In this document: positions 1 through 11,948 of the stretch, piece after piece
Layout: every line of letters begins with the position of its first letter
Numbering within the stretch: the first letter of the stretch is position 1
From: Cordylochernes scorpioides
Taxonomy: Eukaryota > Arthropoda > Arachnida > Pseudoscorpiones > Chernetidae
NCBI GenBank assembly: GCA_030710605.1
Contig: CP092881.1
Coordinates: forward strand, 74,973,222-75,037,221
Direction: 5' to 3'
Length of the DNA stretch: 64,000 bases
The notes under the pieces: generated by a model
Seen by the model: the letters and a program-made list of their open reading frames with translations, nothing else
Told to the model about the DNA's origin: nothing
Database searches by the model: none
Program-made: the position numbers and the translations under genes

Positions 1-104
1 TGCTCCCCAATTTGTTCCACATAGCCTTCTCAGAATGTTTAGTTTTCTGATAGCTCTATTTGAGGTGCTAATTATGTGTTCTGAAAATTCCAATTCCTCA
101 TCAA

Positions 105-275
105 TAATAATTAAAATAATTTTGTTGACACATCTTGTCAATACATGCACAGTCTGCACTATTAAAAAAAAGATAATATGCATTATATACAATATGTACA
201 ATGAATATGGCGCCTCTGCCAGCGCTGCAGAATTTGGTGGAGAATCGCCAGTGGGTCTCCAGCGACACCACGCAT
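105..275 (+). repeat. Dispersed repeat, intact copy
   Basis: This stretch has two parts: an AT-rich part with 'cttgtcaatacatg' and 'cacagtctgcactatt', then a GC-rich part from 'atatggcgcctctgcc' to 'agcgacaccacg'. The same two parts recur in the same order at 37141-37200 and 43010-43078, where a foldback element and a gypsy retrotransposon lie between them. I do not recognise the family. Confidence 0.5.
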
Positions 276-386
276 TTTGCGATCTACAATGAATACGTAG
301 ATCGCGTACTTCGCCGCTTAGGAGATGGTGATGGCGTGGTCCTCGAGACCAACTTGAAAGATCCAGGACTGCAGTATCACACCTAG
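201..386 (+). CDS. Small GC-rich ORF of unknown nature, possible exon
   Basis: A 61-codon open frame begins within the dispersed repeat and runs on into unique, GC-rich sequence. Its predicted protein is acidic and charged in the second half (DRVLRRLGDGDGVVLE) and resembles real coding sequence more than the AT-rich shadows around it. A GT follows shortly after the stop, at 'cacctaggtatt', so an exon with a donor there is conceivable. The related copy at 43015 has a stop after about 22 codons, so only this copy is open. I do not recognise a family. It may simply be an open stretch of repeat. Confidence 0.2.
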   Translation: MNMAPLPALQNLVENRQWVSSDTTHFAIYNEYVDRVLRRLGDGDGVVLETNLKDPGLQYHT

Positions 387-427
387 GTATTATGGATTTC
401 TAATTTTATCAAATATTTGTTTGTTTA

Positions 428-2262
428 TGCTTATTTTGTGGTTATATTTATGCCTTTTTCCCTGTGAGTGGAGAAGACGCATAGGTGTGGTTTTATTGGG
501 TTTATGGTCATTTGGAGTTCCATTGCCCACTTTTCCAGTCCTCTCATTGATGTGTTCAGTATTTTTTACGATTTTTCTATGCTGCTACTTGTGTGCCATA
601 TGGCTATATCATCTGCATAACAGGCAACTTTTGTGTCTTCAGTGAGGTAAGGATGGATGTCGTTAATATATAGCAGATAGAGTAGAGGACTGAGCACAGA
701 TCCCTGAGTTACACCAGCCCATGTTCTTCCTTCCTTGGAAAATTCTCCATTGACCCGAACCTTTAACCTTCTTCCCCTTAAGAAGTCTGCAATCCAGATT
801 AAAGTTTTTCCTCTTACTCCGATGTTGTGCAGCTTTTCACGTAATTTCTCCCTTCACACTCGATCAAAAGCTGAGGTCATATCAAGGAATATAGCCGTGG
901 TCTTCTTTGGCGGTTTTTCCTGGAAATAATCTATTATTGATAGACAGAAGTAGAACAGTTTATCAGTCGTACAGTGCTGGGATCTATAGGCAGTTTGGTA
1001 GAGGTTTATTTTATTATTGTTAGTGAGCCAGACTATGAGCCTAGAGTGGATAATTCGTTCTGGTATTTTACAAAGTATGCTGGTGAGAGCAATTGGCCGA
1101 TAGTTCTTGTATTCCTTGGCATCTTTGTTTGGCTTCAGTATTGGCACTATAATTGATATATTCTTTGGTAGTTTACCAGTTTGCCATGAAATGTTCAGTA
1201 TTCGTAGGAGTTGATTATTAGCTTTGTCTTCAAAGTATTTAATCATTTTAATTATCTCTTGGTGACCTCTTGGATTTTTTTATTGATAAGTTTAGCTCAT
1301 TCAGTGTGAAGTCTCTCGAGAAAATATCTTGTTGATGGAAGTTTCTTGCTTGTTTAACTAACTGGTTTATATTATTTTTAGAGTCCTGTCTTCATTCGTA
1401 TAGTTGAGTATGGAAGTGCTTGAAAGATATTCAGCAATTATGTCAGCCATCTGTTTGTTCTCGTTCTCGCTGTTCTATTCATATCGGTTAGAGTATTGGA
1501 GGATTGGTGTTGGTTTTGATTGTTCTCTAACACTCTAATCATATTCCAGTGTTGGCTGTCCTTTCTTGGATCCATTTTTTCGCAGAATTCTGCCATTTTT
1601 CTTGTTTGCATATCCAAATTTCTTGTTCTATTTTGTGACTAATTTCAATGAGTTCCTTTCTGTTTTCTTCTGTTTTATTTTTTTAATAAGTTCATTGATA
1701 TTGTCTCTCTCTCTGAAATCATTGCCTCGATATTGTGGTTCTTCCAGTAAGGTATCCACAGGTCTTTACGTCTACCTCTAGATATCGATGCTTTTGCAGC
1801 TTTTGAAATGTTCGAAGAGAATTTTCCCAAGTTTTTGTCAAGCGTTCTGTAATTCAATTTTTCGTTGCACAGTTCTTCAAGCTTTTCTGTGAATTTTTTT
1901 CAAGTCGGCTTTCCTAAAGTTCCATGTTCTTTTATTCTAATGGACATTCTCAATTTTGAAGTTTAGGGTTGTTAAAATTGGTCTGTGGTCACTGATTGCA
2001 CCTCTCAGGATTTTCCATTGTGTTGTGGGTGCGATGTTGTAATTTATCGCTGTGATGTCTATTGCGGATTCTGTGCCTGTGGACTTAGATAGGTAGGTGT
2101 TCTCTCCGTTATTTAACGGTGTAAGGTCGAAGTCGGTTAGCATGTCCTCAACCTGCTGACTTTTGTTATCCTGGACAGGTGATCCCCAAATTGAACTTTT
2201 GGCGTTAAATTCGCCGAGTATTATTGTGATATCCGAAGACGCTTCACTTAATGTCTCTATTG
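428..2262 (-). pseudogene. Jockey-like LINE, endonuclease plus reverse transcriptase, broken
   Basis: Read on the minus strand, this is a non-LTR retrotransposon. At 1937-2262 lies an AP-type endonuclease with ILGEFNAKSSIWG (usual form GDFNA..WG), an ESAIDIT segment and the SDHRPI motif. At 1246-854 lies the start of the reverse transcriptase, with YKNYRPIALTS, the TAYRSQHCTTD region and the first catalytic Asp in IFLDMTSAFDRV. It continues past a stop with KLHNIGVRGKTLIWI, GVTQGSVLSPLLY and the catalytic YADD in CYADDIAIW, ending near 428 at FSTHREKGINI. Several stops and frame changes, and a degenerate link between the two domains, mark it as dead. Its 5' end is cut at about 2262 by a DDE transposase fragment. 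Confidence 0.85.
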
Positions 2263-3007
2263 TGTGTACCCATACAAAATTCAAAGATTTCACGAGTTGA
2301 AAGTTGGCGATTTTGAGATGCGTCAAGAATTCGCTGCATGGGTTTTACGGCAAATTGATATTGATGAAAACTGGCTGTCGAATGTTCTGTGGACAGATGA
2401 TGCTCACTTTTCTCTAAACAGAGAATTTAACATTCAAAACAGCCGCATTTGGGCAACAGAAAACCCTAGGAATTTTACAGAAATGCCACTTTACCAGCCT
2501 AGAGTTAGTTTTGTGTGGGTTCACTTCTTTTATTATTAGGCCATTTTTCTTTGAAAAATCAATGGAAGAACTTTTAAAACCGTTTTTGTAACTGGTGAAC
2601 GTTATGTTCAACTTTTGAGAGAAAAGGGTATTCCCATATTGTGCAGGGCAAAAGCACTAAGCGAAATAACATTCATGAAAGATGGAGGACCTCCTCATAT
2701 CTCCCGAGGTGCCAAACAATTGCTGAAGGATACGTTCGGTGAAAATCGTGTGATAAGTCGCCACTTTATATACCAGTGGCCTCCAAGATCACCAGACTTG
2801 ACGCCTTGCGATTTTTGTTTATGGGGGTACATTAAATCGTGTGTTTATCGATGCTGGCCTACCACATTGGGCATGTTGAAGGCTTCTATCAGATGGCACG
2901 TTTTATCAATTTCAACAGATATGTTATTTAATGCTGTCCATTCTGTCATTTATCGTCTGCAGGTGGTGATTGAGAATGAAGGGTGCCACATTGAGCAAGG
3001 ATTGTGA
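2262..3007 (+). pseudogene. IS630/Tc1/mariner-superfamily (DDE_3 type) transposase, broken
   Basis: The plus strand encodes the catalytic part of a DDE transposase in at least three frames. The first Asp is in LWTDDAHFSLN at about 2390. A frame change near 2520-2540 leads to FFEKSMEELLKPF, and another frame holds VTGERYVQLLREKG. The second Asp is in FMKDGGPPH and the third in WPPRSPDLTPCDF, followed by LWGYIKSCVY and a C-terminal helix ending at 3007. This pattern is typical of a transposase group common in insects and spiders. The N-terminal DNA-binding part is missing and the junction runs straight into the LINE endonuclease, so the fragment cannot be functional. Confidence 0.85.
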
Positions 3008-4138
3008 CCTAATACAAGAGAGAAAGCAGTTACCTCATGTGTTAGATAAGCTGCCATGTATTATGTTATCTACCAATATTTTGCAGCTCTTTGTGTTGGG
3101 ATATGAGGATAATAAATGCTGTCCTCACATCTTGACTCTATTTTTTGTGAACAGTAATATTTTGTTTGTCATTTGCTCACATATTATGTCGTGCAAACCA
3201 GAGTGTTATAACTTCTCGAATAACACTGGTACACACAATTTCCCCCCTTATGTTTAGTTTTCGCTTTTCGCTCATTAAAAGAAATAGCATAAGGAATATT
3301 TTCTGTACACCAATAACTTTAGAAATTTTGTGAAAAAAAAAATACAAAATGATTTTACTACCACGTTTTTTCAACGCAAAAGGTCGATTTAAAAATTATT
3401 TTTATTTGAGGGGACACATTTTTTAAAATTGTGTACAGTATAATAAACAATGATAACATTTGACAAGCCCATAGGATATTTGGAATAAAGTACGACAAAT
3501 ATATTTTGTCACTCCCCTCTATATTTCATTTGTTGGATCATGACAAATATCCCGTTAAATAGTCAAGGGTCGCCAATCAGTCAAGAAACTACACATTTCT
3601 TATAGCAAGAAATTATATTAATAGTGCCATCATAATTTTTGGTACTATATTAACATTTCAAAAATTCGTGTATTGATATCAGCAGTGTTTTTCAAACATT
3701 CAATCTATTTCACAAAACCCCATATAAAATATACATATTTTTGCTACATGTTTTAATTTGCATTTACCTATTTTACATATCTCTGATTGTATTTGAAAAT
3801 CGTTAACCAATTCTTCATACTTTTGGCGAAGTGGTGTTTTATTAATTTGTTATTTGATATTATTAGGGTTCTTTCCTGGTATTCAAAAAGGGAAAATACG
3901 TGTCGATCAGTTATATTTTTCAATTTATCAAACAATCTGGCCGCTGAATCTCTGATTCTGGTAGAGCGCCATCTGGCGAATAAAATTGTAACTAAAATCA
4001 ATTTCGAATTTTTCACTATTTGCCATAAAAAATCCCATTGCATCCTGAATACAATGGTGTTTACCGCATTGCTCTAGCGCAAATATTCGCGGAGTTATTA
4101 ATTTTTAAAATAGTGCGGGACTTTTGGATCACCCTGTA
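3008..4138 (+). mobile_element. Probable non-coding tail and right terminus of a mariner-like transposon
   Basis: There is no coding sequence here. The stretch ends with 'gggacttttggatcaccctg' followed by TA, a form of terminus common in mariner-like elements. The end coincides with the left edge of duplicated block A, which suggests the transposon lies at the breakpoint. I did not find a matching left terminus in the window, so its link to the transposase at 2262-3007 is an inference. Confidence 0.4.
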
Positions 4139-5173
4139 TATTTCACACGCACATGCATAAATATTGTTAAATGTTTATAAATTATTTTTAGTACCCCCCC
4201 CCCCTTTATTCAATATTCATAATAAACTTTAATATAATAAGTATCATTGTTTATTCTATTAGAGTCACACTTTCACTATCTTATATATATACACCTGTTA
4301 AGACACGATACATTATATATATAAATTATGCAGTTTCGGAAGAATAATATCTAGTTACCAGAATAGCACTTCTCCCTTTAAAAATGAATTAATGCAATTA
4401 ATACAAAGAGAGAGTGGAACAAGAGAGAGCATTAGAACCCTCTCTTTACAACGCGGGAAGGGTGTGTGAGCCGGGAATTTCTACCACAAAAAAAAAAAAA
4501 GACATTTTAGTCTGAAAGGAAATATGCGATTTGACGAAGTGATAAGTGTCAAACAAGGAATATGAGAACCAATCAATATATCGGGTTAAATTGCCTTCAA
4601 TGAGTGAGAGAGTGAAGCTACTTTTATTGCCCTGCGGCTGGTGAAACGGTTGAGGGGAATAGGGAAATTCCCTGGAGGTTCAATCAATTGGAAAAAGATG
4701 GTGCTCAGGCGGGCCTCTTCAGAATAAAACCTGGGCGGTGGTTTGAGACACTTGAAATTTTTTGTGACCACCTTACCAAACCTCTTCAAACAGGAAATTG
4801 GATGGATTGAAATGGAAAAAAAAAAGGAATATTGAGAATTTATTAGTGTTATAAGGTTTAATGCAGTTTTTCATTATACAAATATCTTTTAAAAAACACC
4901 TATGCTAATATTTCAACATCAAACACGAATATATTTCTAAATTTGAGCTCATAGTACAATAAAATTATTTCTTGTTTCAATATCAAAGCAAAGATATCAG
5001 AATCCCGGAAATAAGTCGTTTTTGAAAGATTTCAATTTTTGAATCTTAATTTTCCGGGCACGAATACCTTATAAAGGAAGATTATTTTAAATAGAATAGC
5101 CAATAGATTTAATAAAATACTCACCATGTATTTTATGTTATCTCTATTACTATTGGCGATTTTATGGAAAATT

Positions 5174-5220
5174 GTTTTCTCCTGTAGAAGGGTTTCGTGA
5201 CCGAAAGCTTGAGATTCAAG
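5174..5220 (+). other. Penelope-like terminal motif, decayed hammerhead-like
   Basis: The segment reads TCTC, CTGTAGA, a short GGGT/GACC-type stem, GAAA, GCTT, GAGA. This follows the order of a type I hammerhead: stem I TCTC/GAGA, core CTGTAGA (one change from CTGANGA), stem II, GAAA, and a minimal AGCT stem III. The core and stem II are imperfect, so I take it as a relic of a Penelope-like terminal region. The duplicate is at about 46815-46862. Confidence 0.35.
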
Positions 5221-6390
5221 ATTTAAAATCTTTTATAAGAAATGTTTGCCCAGAATCTTGGTATTTTTACTTTTTATCCCTAGTACACGTGGTACAGGCC
5301 ATGATAATCGTGGTGTGTAGAATTTGGCGACTGCTTTTACTGTAAATGCACCACATGTCTACACATTAAAAACAGTTCGAGTTTGCACCTACAAATATGC
5401 CAAAGACCTATTTGGATACTTGCACTCCGTGGTGGAGTTGGAATTTCAAGAATCGGGGGCCATTAAAGCATTTTTTAAAAATATTTTATTAAATTAAAAA
5501 AAAGGTGCCCAATGCGGATCCTGGGTCGAAATGTTTGAGAACCAACAGTTTAGACCATCCTTCCACCGACTCCATATTTTCACATTGAGATTTATCTACA
5601 TATTAGATAGTTGTTGATCAATATTTATGTTATATAAGGAAGGGTATGTTTGATGCTCCATTCTAATTGAATTGTAATTGTTCAATATTGGTACCCCCAG
5701 GTAAAACACACTTAATTGATATGTATGCTTTTTTTAATGAAATTTTTCATCAGAATTATGGCAATATTTAAATGGAAAAAGAAAATATGGTTTCTTAAAA
5801 TATTCATTTTGTTAAATTTTATACATGTATGATTATTAAAATATATTATATTTAATTCGTCATTTATTCTATAAGGGATTTTGTTTTAATATGTATTGGT
5901 TTTCTATAGTTTTAGACGTTTTTTTTTACACGAGAGAGTCCAATATTTCTATATCATATTTATCGAAATAGTGTTGCTTATGATATGTTCTATCATATAA
6001 TTATTATCTATTAGATATTCTACATGATATCTGTAAAGGTTAATTCAGAAAGTTAGAAGTTTGACCAATGTATTCTAGGTTACATTTACAACATGTCAAC
6101 TTATATATAGTCCACATTACAACCAGTTGTTTGAAATTTATCATGGTTCATATTTTAGGACAATTCAGACATTTTTGTCAGCTAGTTAAAGTTTAAACAT
6201 TTACCTCATTCACCCCAACAATGACTATTATTATTTAAAATTTATTTAAAAAAACAATTGAAAGATAATCATCAAATAACAACAAAGAGAATGTATACAC
6301 TCAATTGTTTAGAGCCACCTCAATTATCTTAATTACAGTAAATGTAATTATAACGGAGAATATTGATACAACGCAATAACATCTATATAC

Positions 6391-6750
6391 AACAAATGAA
6401 AACATTAAGACGCGAATGTTTCTTTTCACAAATAAATTAAACTTCTACTGTCCTTACTGCGATGAAAATATATTGGGAGGGCTTGGTTCATCAGTGGTGA
6501 ACCCTCCCAGCAGTTTCACCAATTTAATCTACCAGACCACTTCTTTAGAGCTCTAATACTGTATTGGATCATTCTGATTAAATATGCTGTAATGAAGGGT
6601 GGAATCTTAGAAATGGTATTTAAGCAAACTATGGGGGTTCAATACTGATGAGCTAAGCCCTCCCAATATTTTTTCACCGCAGTAAGGACAGTAGAAGTTT
6701 GATTTATTTGTGAAAAGAAGCAATCGCGTTCATAATATTATAATTTGTTA
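6391..6750 (+). mobile_element. Foldback MITE, family 'actgtccttactgcg'
   Basis: Long terminal inverted repeats bound this element. The left arm contains 'gcgaatgtttcttttcac' and 'cttctactgtccttactg'; the right arm contains their reverse complements and ends near 'cgcgttcataatatt'. It has no coding capacity. Related full or half copies lie at 11949-12209, 21599-21890 and 34511-34730 and in block B. The enzyme that moved it is unknown. Confidence 0.7.
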
Positions 6751-7328
6751 TAACGGAATATATTGGTTACTGAGTCATGAAGCAAACTTCGATTAACACA
6801 AAATATTAGAATTATTTGAGAAGAAATATTATGTAAAATATAATAAATTGCGAAATTCACGGAATTTAAATATTAAATACAGGTCAGACGTCTGCATTAT
6901 ATAATAAGATTAGGTTAAACTATAAATATTTGGTATCAAATTTAAAAAACACCAGATATTCAATATATATTTAATAAATAATTAGCTAAAAATTTTAAAT
7001 CTTTATTTAATATTTAAAATCTTTGACTCAGAATTTTTAGTATTTATTATTTAATTTCTCCTTAAAATTTTCTAATATTTTCTTCCTAGAAACTTGTTGC
7101 ATCATCATTCAATATCCACCATATATATATATAGGGCGCCTCTCCCGTCAAATTAAACGTCAAAACTAGACGACGCCATATGAGAGCCCGGTTTTAGATC
7201 AATTTCCTCCCGGCAAAATTTCCATCTATATTTTGGCCATAGATTTGGCCCAGCCACTTTGCCAGCTGAACACCTCTTTGGCAGATTGTGAAGATTCCAT
7301 TAGATCCCGTGTGGATCTCATGGAATAA

Positions 7329-7390
7329 AGTCCGCCCTAGGCTGACGAGGGCCATTAAAACGAAACCATGGATTCTAGGTGGACATTTCT
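7329..7390 (+). ncRNA. Decayed hammerhead-like motif
   Basis: The core CTGACGA is at 7342-7348 and GAAA at 7362-7365, 13 nt apart as in the related motif at 26.8 kb. The flanks can pair (GTCC and CCTAG upstream with CTAGG and GGAC downstream), giving stem I. Stem II has lost its 3' strand: GGG at 7349 now faces AAC instead of CCC. Self-cleavage is therefore unlikely. The duplicate near 49240 has also lost the core. Confidence 0.45.
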
Positions 7391-7427
7391 CAGATTTAAA
7401 AATAGAGCAATCCATAAATGAATATTC

Positions 7428-7663
7428 AATTAAAAAAGGCATTAATTGGATCAAAATATCATTATTTTACCAATATTTCAGTTGGATGAACACCAACCAA
7501 GGTATTATAACATTTTAAAGTGTGTCAACAACAAACTCAGCGCCATAAGTTTGTTGTTGACACACTTCAAAATGTTATAATACCTTGATAAAGGTTGGCG
7601 TTCAGCCAACTGAAATATTGTTAAAATAAATGATATTTTGATCCAATTAATGCCTTTTTAATT
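7428..7663 (+). repeat. Long near-perfect palindrome (foldback element)
   Basis: Two arms of about 110 bp face each other around a 10-nt spacer at 7538-7547. The left arm runs from 'aattaaaaaaggcattaatt' to 'caacaacaaact' and the right arm is its near-exact reverse complement. One arm of the same family stands alone at 35911-36014. In block B (about 49331-49540) the centre is deleted. No protein is encoded. Confidence 0.85.
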
Positions 7664-7820
7664 AAGGATTTCTCAGTTTGTCAAAGCTGGTGTTGTGGCT
7701 TTGTCACGGACCCGAAGCCGCTAGTTTGCGACAACGGTCAACAGTATTGATATTTTATTTGACACACGGGAGAGGAGCCCCATGCTTTTTTTGATCAATT
7801 TCTTTTCGACTTTCCATATA

Positions 7821-8582
7821 TACATGTCATAATTTGTATATAATTGTATGCACCCCCGACCCACTATGCATGTACAATGTATGATTTTCAAAGATTTAAT
7901 AAAGCATAAGGTAACTGGAGGAAAGAAAGTAGCAACAAGACATAGGAAGCAGGCTAAAAGCGGGCACAAGTATAAATAACTTGTACAGTCAATACTTCCT
8001 GGCAAGGCCGGTCGTATCTGGTGACCAGAAGTTATAAAAGTAGAGAGACGCCCAATATTTCCGGAGCAAGACCGGACGTATTTGATAACCGCGGAAGTAA
8101 ATAGAGTCGAACTAACACCCGATACTTCCTGACCAGGCCGGGCATATCTTCCACCAAAGAAAGCCGCCGGTCCAATTAGGAAGCAATAACTAAGTAGGTC
8201 AACCAATAGAAAAACGGGCACGTTCCATCCTTCGACCAATGGGAAGGAAGACAACTCGTGGTGTTAAATCGAGAAGCAAGAATTGTCAGTAGTGCTTTGG
8301 CTCCCAAGGAGGTGACATCGGCTCTGGACCTCTCTCCCTCTGCTCATCCCGTAGCTAAGTACAATCACCACCATGTGATCAGATAATTAACAATCAAAAT
8401 CGCTCCGCTCTTCTCAAGCTTTCTTTCCTCCAACCCAGTTGCCTTTTATTTTCAAACCTCATCACGTGTCCTGATTATTCCTAACTGTATGCTTCAACTT
8501 CCACTCAAACGACTGCGTTTCAACCAAATCTCACCATTCTCATCGAACAACAAGAAATTCCGCAACGATATTGTCACATACA
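7821..8582. mobile_element. Solo LTR, 754 bp, with 4-bp target duplication
   Basis: The element spans 7825-8578. It begins TGTCATAATT, ends ATTGTCACA, and is flanked by TACA at 7821-7824 and 8579-8582. Block B carries the unoccupied site with a single TACA in 'ccatatatacatatatatag', so the ends are defined by comparison. The plus strand has TATAAATA near 7970 and AATAAA near 7898; orientation is not settled. The long minus-strand open frame inside it is not a gene. There are no internal retrotransposon domains, which fits LTR-LTR recombination. Confidence 0.85.
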
Positions 8583-9250
8583 TATATATAGATAGAATAT
8601 TTGCCGATATTATGTTAGACTGAAATTTACTTTAATTAACATAATTGAAGTGGCTAAAAATAAAGAGTATAAGTACTCGTTGTTGTTATCTACAAATTAT
8701 TTGACGATTGATAAACTTTCAATTTTTTATTTTTAAAATAATACTCAACATTGGGGTTAACTCTCCCCCATAATTTGTTTTACTTTACTAGCTAACAAAT
8801 GTCAAAGTAAAAATGTCTTACATGCCCTGAAATTATGAACTAGAATGAATTCCAATTAATTAGTTGCAAAATGGGGGAATATATCTATATATATGTTATG
8901 AATATTTTGTGTTGTTGTTAGATAAGGCTTGATAAGACAAAGGAATGATAAGATAAAGGGTTGAGGTGCAGTCGTGATAAAAAAAGATAATTATTTACCG
9001 TCAAGTAGCTTTTATTTTCAATTACTTGAGGAAAGATTACACATTAGTTATTTTCACATTATATAGAATTTATAAAGTTAATCCTATATTAGTGATTTAA
9101 AAGGATAGATATGTTAACTACGCATATTTACAACAAAACTATATAACTAAACTGAAAGTCTTTATAAAAAACGATGATAACAAAAAATAAAATTATCAAT
9201 GAATAAAATAAAGTATATATTTTTTAAAATATAAAAATATTTGAGGTTTT

Positions 9251-9880
9251 AGATTATATAATATATATATAATTGAATGTCTGTCTGTCTGTACTCTATA
9301 GATTCAAAAACCATACATCCAATCGCCGTGAAATTTTGGAATTTATTAGGTATATCCCCGGGAAGGTTTTTGAAAAATAATTTCTTGAATATCCTTAGAG
9401 TTATTTGCAGATTAGTAGATTCAACTAAATGATGATGATTATTTATCAAAAGTAAGATTTTCTACCTATTAATTGCGCACAAGTCAAAGTTAGTTTTATC
9501 ATTTATCTACAACATATATAGTGGGAAAATAGATAAAAAGATGATTTTGTAATGTAGAAAATTAGGAAAGACAAAATTCAGGATGACACGGCAATTTATT
9601 TGAGACAAGAATAATGATACAATTCCAAGGCAAGATACTATTCCTTCAACTTTCAATTACCGAGGGAACCAATTAATATTGATTTTATTCAACTTATCGA
9701 GTATTTTTCAAGGGACCGGGAAAAAATGTTCACTTTATCGAGAGATTCAAATTTACGAGTTTCAAATTATCAAAATATATCTATTTTTTTTATAAGTTTA
9801 TAGAGAATTGTTTTAACAAATGTTCGTTAGACAAACTTTTCTTCGGGTAAAACCCGGGCGAAGCCGGGTACATCCGCTAG
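9251..9880 (+). mobile_element. Non-autonomous Helitron, subfamily 1
   Basis: The 3' end has a GC hairpin (cccgggcgaagccggg) followed by 'tacatccgCTAG' and then T, the classic Helitron terminus. The 5' part carries 'gaatgtctgtctgtctgt' and 'actctatagattcaaaaacc', typical of animal Helitron starts, although the exact TC start is blurred by AT repeats. It has no Rep/Hel coding. Block B holds the same insertion at 50371-50964 with about 60 bp deleted, so it predates the duplication. Confidence 0.75.
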
Positions 9881-10498
9881 TTATATATAATTTATCAAAA
9901 CATGTTTAAATGTAACCTTAAATACATTGGTCAAACTTCTACTTCTAAAAATAGTTGACTCAAATCAAACTCAAGTAACTTAGACCTATAATTATATTCA
10001 TGCTCAAAATTAATCAAAAAAAGGTTTTCAACAAAGAACAATGCAGTTTTGTAGATTCAAACAAACGGTATTAATTCTTATTAACCAAAACCTTCCCAAA
10101 CTGAATTCTGCTTATTACTTTGATTACTTTTCTCAAATGTTTATTTGGAGGATTTCCAATTCAAAACTATAAATCTTTTTTTCAGATATTTCTTATCAAA
10201 CAAAACCATTAATATCCCATCAACATAAAGTGTTTAAAAAAACATTTTTTTCTCAATTACATTAAAAGAAAATTATATCTTTGGAAATGTTTTTCAATTT
10301 AAATTATATCTAAATTAAAAAATCGAATTTATAATAAAAAAGAAGTTGAACCACACAATAGGTACTTCGTCTAGTCTATCATTAACCAATCTCCTGTTAT
10401 TTTGGTGTGAAGAGAATTCTTCTTCTGTAATTTATATATAAATATAGATGATTAAATTTGAATACCATTATTATTATTGATTTCCTGTTGTTAAATAT

Positions 10499-10798
10499 TG
10501 TTACAGCAGGCTGTGGTCTGGCGGGTTCATCAATCTTCTGACATGTCAGAGCGTGTTCATCCTACAAATTTAGACAAGTCAATAATAACACAACTATATT
10601 TAAGGTAACACCTAGAATATCTCTTTATTTATCACATCAAAATTTAAAGCAGGTTGTGATTCAATGTATTAAAATACAATAAAATGCTTTATAATGTGTT
10701 TTGTAAAAATAAATAAATAGAAAATATAAATTTGAAATATATGAGAAATATTATTATAAATAATCAAAAAGAATAGGCGCAATAATAATGATGCAACA
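10499..10798 (-). mobile_element. Solo LTR, 300 bp, sister family of the gypsy at 37.8-43 kb
   Basis: The sequence starts TGTTACAGC, ends ATGCAACA and is flanked by ATAT on both sides. It is alignable with the 340-bp gypsy LTR: 'agagcgtgttcatcctacaaattta' is matched there with only small changes. On the minus strand the segment that encodes the start of Gag in the gypsy LTR can be read here as ARPQPAVT, against AKPQPGAT in the gypsy. The block B copy is at 51589-51887, so the insertion predates the duplication. Confidence 0.75.
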
Positions 10799-11948
10799 AT
10801 ATAAATCCTAAAATAAAACAGTAAAATTACTAAATGAAATAGGAAAACCTCTTTCTGAATTTAACACATGGCCTGAATGAGCGAGGGATTGGAATCTATA
10901 CATGTCTTGTGTCCAGAAATAAACTCGGATTCCAATCCCAGTAAATAAATAAATCTGTGGACATTTGGCTCCAGTAGAAACAATCAAACACCAGCCAATA
11001 CTTTCCTTCAATCACCACAAGAATCGAACAAACCTTGAAGTGAGAAACACAATTTTTGCTAAACTCTATTTAACCTAGGATTAACATCAATTTTAATTAA
11101 CTTCTCCCTTTAACCTTTTACAAAATAAATTGCATTTTAAATTAATTATTAAAATACGTGTAATATTACATGTTTTTTTTAAGTTCTTACAAATTATATT
11201 TTAGTATCTTCGTGTTTTAATTTAAGTTAAATTTTAATCTAAGGTATACGTGGAATTGTCGAACACCAAACTGAAAATCCAGAAAATTCTGTTTGTAAAC
11301 AAGTTTTACTTTTCAAATCAATTCAGTCCAGTACTTCACTTGGCTTCTGCCTCACTTAGCTAGCTAGGTGGATTCATCCAGTAGATATTGCTCAAACCGT
11401 ATCGACCCACATCATGTGTTTCTTCCTTCCTCCCACCCTGCTGGCTCCCTTGTCTAAACAACAACCAACCAATCCTGGCCCTGCTCGTTAGATCTTAATT
11501 ACCACAGAGACCTAAACAAACACTTAGCTCTTCAATTATAGAAATGGTTTTAGAGAAATTGAGTAGATAAGTGTAGCGGCCTGTGAGGTTGACACAGAAT
11601 ATTTCTGTGTGTGGTTTGGTGAGATGGGTCTCTCCTATAGTGAGATAAAAAAGCTCAAGCACAAACACCTGGGTCTGAGAGCTGAAAATACTATATATTC
11701 AATTAAAATGATGAATTTATATATTTAATAGATAACCACTATCTGTGTATTTAATTAACTAATTGATTGCAGAAATGTTGGTTGGGTTTAGTGATACTGA
11801 TCGCTATAAAACATAGGAAGATGAGGATATATATAATAGAATGCTAGCAGTGTAAACTATGGTGACAAAAATTCATAGATTTGTCTTTTAATTGGAAAAA
11901 TAAATAAAATAATTAAATATCCCTAACTGGCCTTGTACTTATTGTTTA

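Noticed and set aside
6640..6680. CTGATGA at 6646 as a hammerhead core
   Set aside because: No stem II and no GAAA at the right distance; it belongs to a MITE arm.
7721..8254. 177-codon minus-strand ORF
   Set aside because: Most of it lies within the solo LTR and it is absent from block B; no domain is recognisable.
10808..11011. 67-codon minus ORF identical in both blocks
   Set aside because: Conservation is explained by the recent duplication; there are no domain, splice or promoter signs.
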